Positions 7,231 to 8,458 of a stretch of DNA of 8,458 nucleotides are shown here, piece by piece. The notes below the pieces were generated by a model. The model was not told the origin of the DNA and did not search any database. It saw only the letters and a program-made list of their open reading frames with translations. The position numbers were made by a program, and so were the translations under genes. How positions within the stretch are numbered: the first letter of the stretch is position 1; each line of letters starts with the position of its first letter. Location: the NCBI GenBank assembly GCA_002691265.1, contig NZHJ01000036.1, forward strand, positions 34,545 through 43,002. The letters are read 5' to 3'. Origin of the DNA: Flavobacteriaceae bacterium. GTDB taxonomy: Bacteria > Bacteroidota > Bacteroidia > Flavobacteriales > Flavobacteriaceae.

Positions 7231-7800
7231 ATGTTTAACAAGTATATTAAAATAGTATTAGCAATCGCAGTTTTTGCTTTGTCAATTCAACAGTTCGTTG
7301 ATGGAGCTGTAGGATCAACAGGAAATGGAATAATGCTAATTTTACTATCACTTTTATTCGTTCTTCTATATTTTAGGAATGGATTTTTAATATTAGCTTT
7401 TTTTCAGCTTAGAAAACAGAATTTAGTGGGTGCTGATAAGTGGTTAAACAGAATTAAAAATCCTAAATCAGCTTTAACAACCAAGCAACAAGGATATTAT
7501 AATTATTTAAAAGGATTAATTATTTCACAAGAAAATATGAATCAAGCTGAGAAATATTTTCGAACAGCGATATCATTGGGTTTAAATATGGATCATGATT
7601 TAGCAATGGCTAAATTAAATCTAGCAGGAATATTATTTTCGAAGAGAAGAAAAATAGAAGCCCAAAAGCTACTTAAAGAAGCTCAAGATTTAGATAAAAA
7701 TGGTATGATGAAAGATCAAATCAAAATGATGAAAAATCAAATGAAAAAAACAAACATACCAAACCTACATTTTGGCAGAAATAATATGAAAAGAAGGTAG
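7231..7800 (+). CDS. Small membrane protein with TPR-like repeats
   Basis: 189 residues, not recognised as a named gene. Two hydrophobic segments (about 5-22 and 33-58), joined by a short loop, anchor it in the inner membrane. A soluble helical region follows with two TPR-like units: about 89-122 (YYNYLKGLIISQENMNQAEKYF, shown here by its span and its paired Gly/Ala/Tyr pattern) and 125-156 (ending EAQKLLKEAQDLD). The tail is basic and Met-rich, with a 7-residue tandem repeat (159-172) and ends KRR. If the two helices form a hairpin, the TPRs face the cytoplasm (positive-inside rule, basic C-terminal region) and could serve protein-protein contacts; no partner is indicated. ATG 7231 is preceded by A/T-rich AAAATTAAA, a usual Bacteroidota start context. 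It is transcribed divergently from rpmH, and its TAG ends one base before the stop of the opposing hydrolase gene. Confidence 0.85.
   Translation: MFNKYIKIVLAIAVFALSIQQFVDGAVGSTGNGIMLILLSLLFVLLYFRNGFLILAFFQLRKQNLVGADKWLNRIKNPKSALTTKQQGYYNYLKGLIISQENMNQAEKYFRTAISLGLNMDHDLAMAKLNLAGILFSKRRKIEAQKLLKEAQDLDKNGMMKDQIKMMKNQMKKTNIPNLHFGRNNMKRR
7705..7746 (+). repeat. Tandem 21-nt repeat encoding a Met/Lys-rich heptad
   Basis: Two adjacent 21-nt units within the TPR-protein gene encode MMKDQIK and MMKNQMK (residues 159-165 and 166-172). The first 17 bases of the units differ at one position. The period of exactly seven codons keeps the frame and gives one repeated, strongly basic helical turn pattern. 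It may have arisen by local duplication. Confidence 0.7.
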
Positions 7801-7801
7801 T

Positions 7802-8455
7802 TTACCCCTCAATTAATGAAACCAGATTTTCATTAAACCATTTTGCTCTTAATATAATCATTTCATGCCTTCCTCCTTTTATTCTTATACAATTTGAAAT
7901 ATTATCTATTGGAAAAACCTTATCTTTTTCACCATGAATATGGATTATATCTTCCCTGAATTTATCTTGCCTCCAATTTAATAATGTCCACACGGCCCAT
8001 TCAAGATATTTTTCGTCTCTTTCGGTTAGATATCTTTCAGCCAAGTCGATTCTTTTGTATAATTTATTTATGTTAAGTTTAAGCGAAAATTTTATAAAGT
8101 TATCAAACATTCCAAATGGTAATGCATTATTTAGCTGATAGTCTCTAGCTATCTTAAAAACCATTGGGTATTCATCATGACTCTTAACACTAGAAACTAT
8201 TACTATCTTTTTTGCATTTACAATTTTATCTAATTCTTGAATAATAATACCACCAAAAGATACTCCCAATAAAATAGGTTGTTTGTGTTTTATTTTTTTT
8301 GATAATCGGAGGCAATATGACTTTATAGATTCATTTTTTTTAGGCTGAATCCAATCAAGCCTGTAAAGTTGATAATTAGGGTTTTCAAGTCTGATATTTT
8401 CAAAAACCAAGGAACTGGCAGCTAATCCAGGCATCATGTATATATGGTTATTCAT
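7802..8455 (-). CDS. Alpha/beta-hydrolase family protein
   Basis: 217 residues from the ATG at 8453-8455; the frame stays open to the window edge (one GAT codon before), so a start slightly upstream is not excluded. The opening HIYMMPGLAAS, with the PG turn of the oxyanion region, starts where alpha/beta-hydrolases usually start, which supports this ATG. The nucleophile elbow is GVSFGG with Ser66; likely acid Asp178 lies in HIHGEKDKVFP, and the likely catalytic His197 in GGRHEMI. The order Ser-Asp-His and the spacing fit the fold. The protein is short (typical family members 250-300), with a small helical cap between about 90 and 165. There is no signal peptide, so it is probably cytoplasmic. 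The substrate cannot be predicted: esterase, lipase or thioesterase-type activity are all possible. It converges with the TPR gene, its TAA lying one base past that gene's stop. Confidence 0.88.
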   Translation of the reverse strand: MNNHIYMMPGLAASSLVFENIRLENPNYQLYRLDWIQPKKNESIKSYCLRLSKKIKHKQPILLGVSFGGIIIQELDKIVNAKKIVIVSSVKSHDEYPMVFKIARDYQLNNALPFGMFDNFIKFSLKLNINKLYKRIDLAERYLTERDEKYLEWAVWTLLNWRQDKFREDIIHIHGEKDKVFPIDNISNCIRIKGGRHEMIILRAKWFNENLVSLIEG

Positions 8456-8458
8456 ATC

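Noticed and set aside
1..8458. CRISPR arrays, insertion sequences, tRNA/rRNA genes, phage or defence genes
   Set aside because: No spaced direct repeats, transposase, terminal inverted repeats, clover-leaf sequences or defence domains were seen; coding is continuous with housekeeping genes of uniform AT-rich composition.

Overview
The window looks like ordinary, densely packed chromosome from a Bacteroidota bacterium, most likely class Flavobacteriia. The evidence is strongly AT-rich DNA, starts preceded by A/T-rich sequence with no Shine-Dalgarno motif, a TTTG-N19-TATATTTG promoter of the Bacteroidota type, a lipoprotein with an acidic patch right after its lipobox cysteine, and a carbamoyl-phosphate synthase large subunit of only 950 residues. 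Genus or species cannot be named from this. There are no mobile elements, CRISPR arrays, tRNA or rRNA genes.

Left part (1-2825, + strand): a compact run of three genes. It begins inside purB (adenylosuccinate lyase, 5' end outside the window). Nine bases later comes an S41-family serine protease lipoprotein, whose 3' end overlaps by 11 nt the start of a small six-helix membrane protein resembling the DUF6580 family. Spacing suggests one transcript.

Middle part (2822-7093, - strand): reading leftwards, rpmH (ribosomal protein L34, only 52 codons and easy to miss), a strong intrinsic terminator, carB (carbamoyl-phosphate synthase large chain) and rmuC (membrane-anchored coiled-coil PD-(D/E)XK nuclease-like protein). 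rmuC meets the left gene run tail to tail with its stop codon overlapping the opposing one. rpmH has its own strong promoter in the 137-bp divergent region 7094-7230.

Right part (7231-8458): a small two-helix membrane protein with TPR-like repeats on the + strand converges, one base apart, on a small alpha/beta-hydrolase on the - strand whose start lies three bases from the window edge.

Functionally there are two nucleotide-biosynthesis genes: purB for purines and carB for the carbamoyl phosphate of pyrimidines and arginine. With them are one ribosomal protein, a genome-maintenance candidate (rmuC) and envelope or poorly characterised proteins. I found no convincing new biological system. 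The points most worth a second look are the CarB without its C-terminal allosteric domain, the predicted surface-exposed S41 lipoprotein translationally linked to an unknown membrane protein, and the isolated rpmH unit. The only gap above 100 bases is 7094-7230; no stretch over 300 bases lacks a gene.
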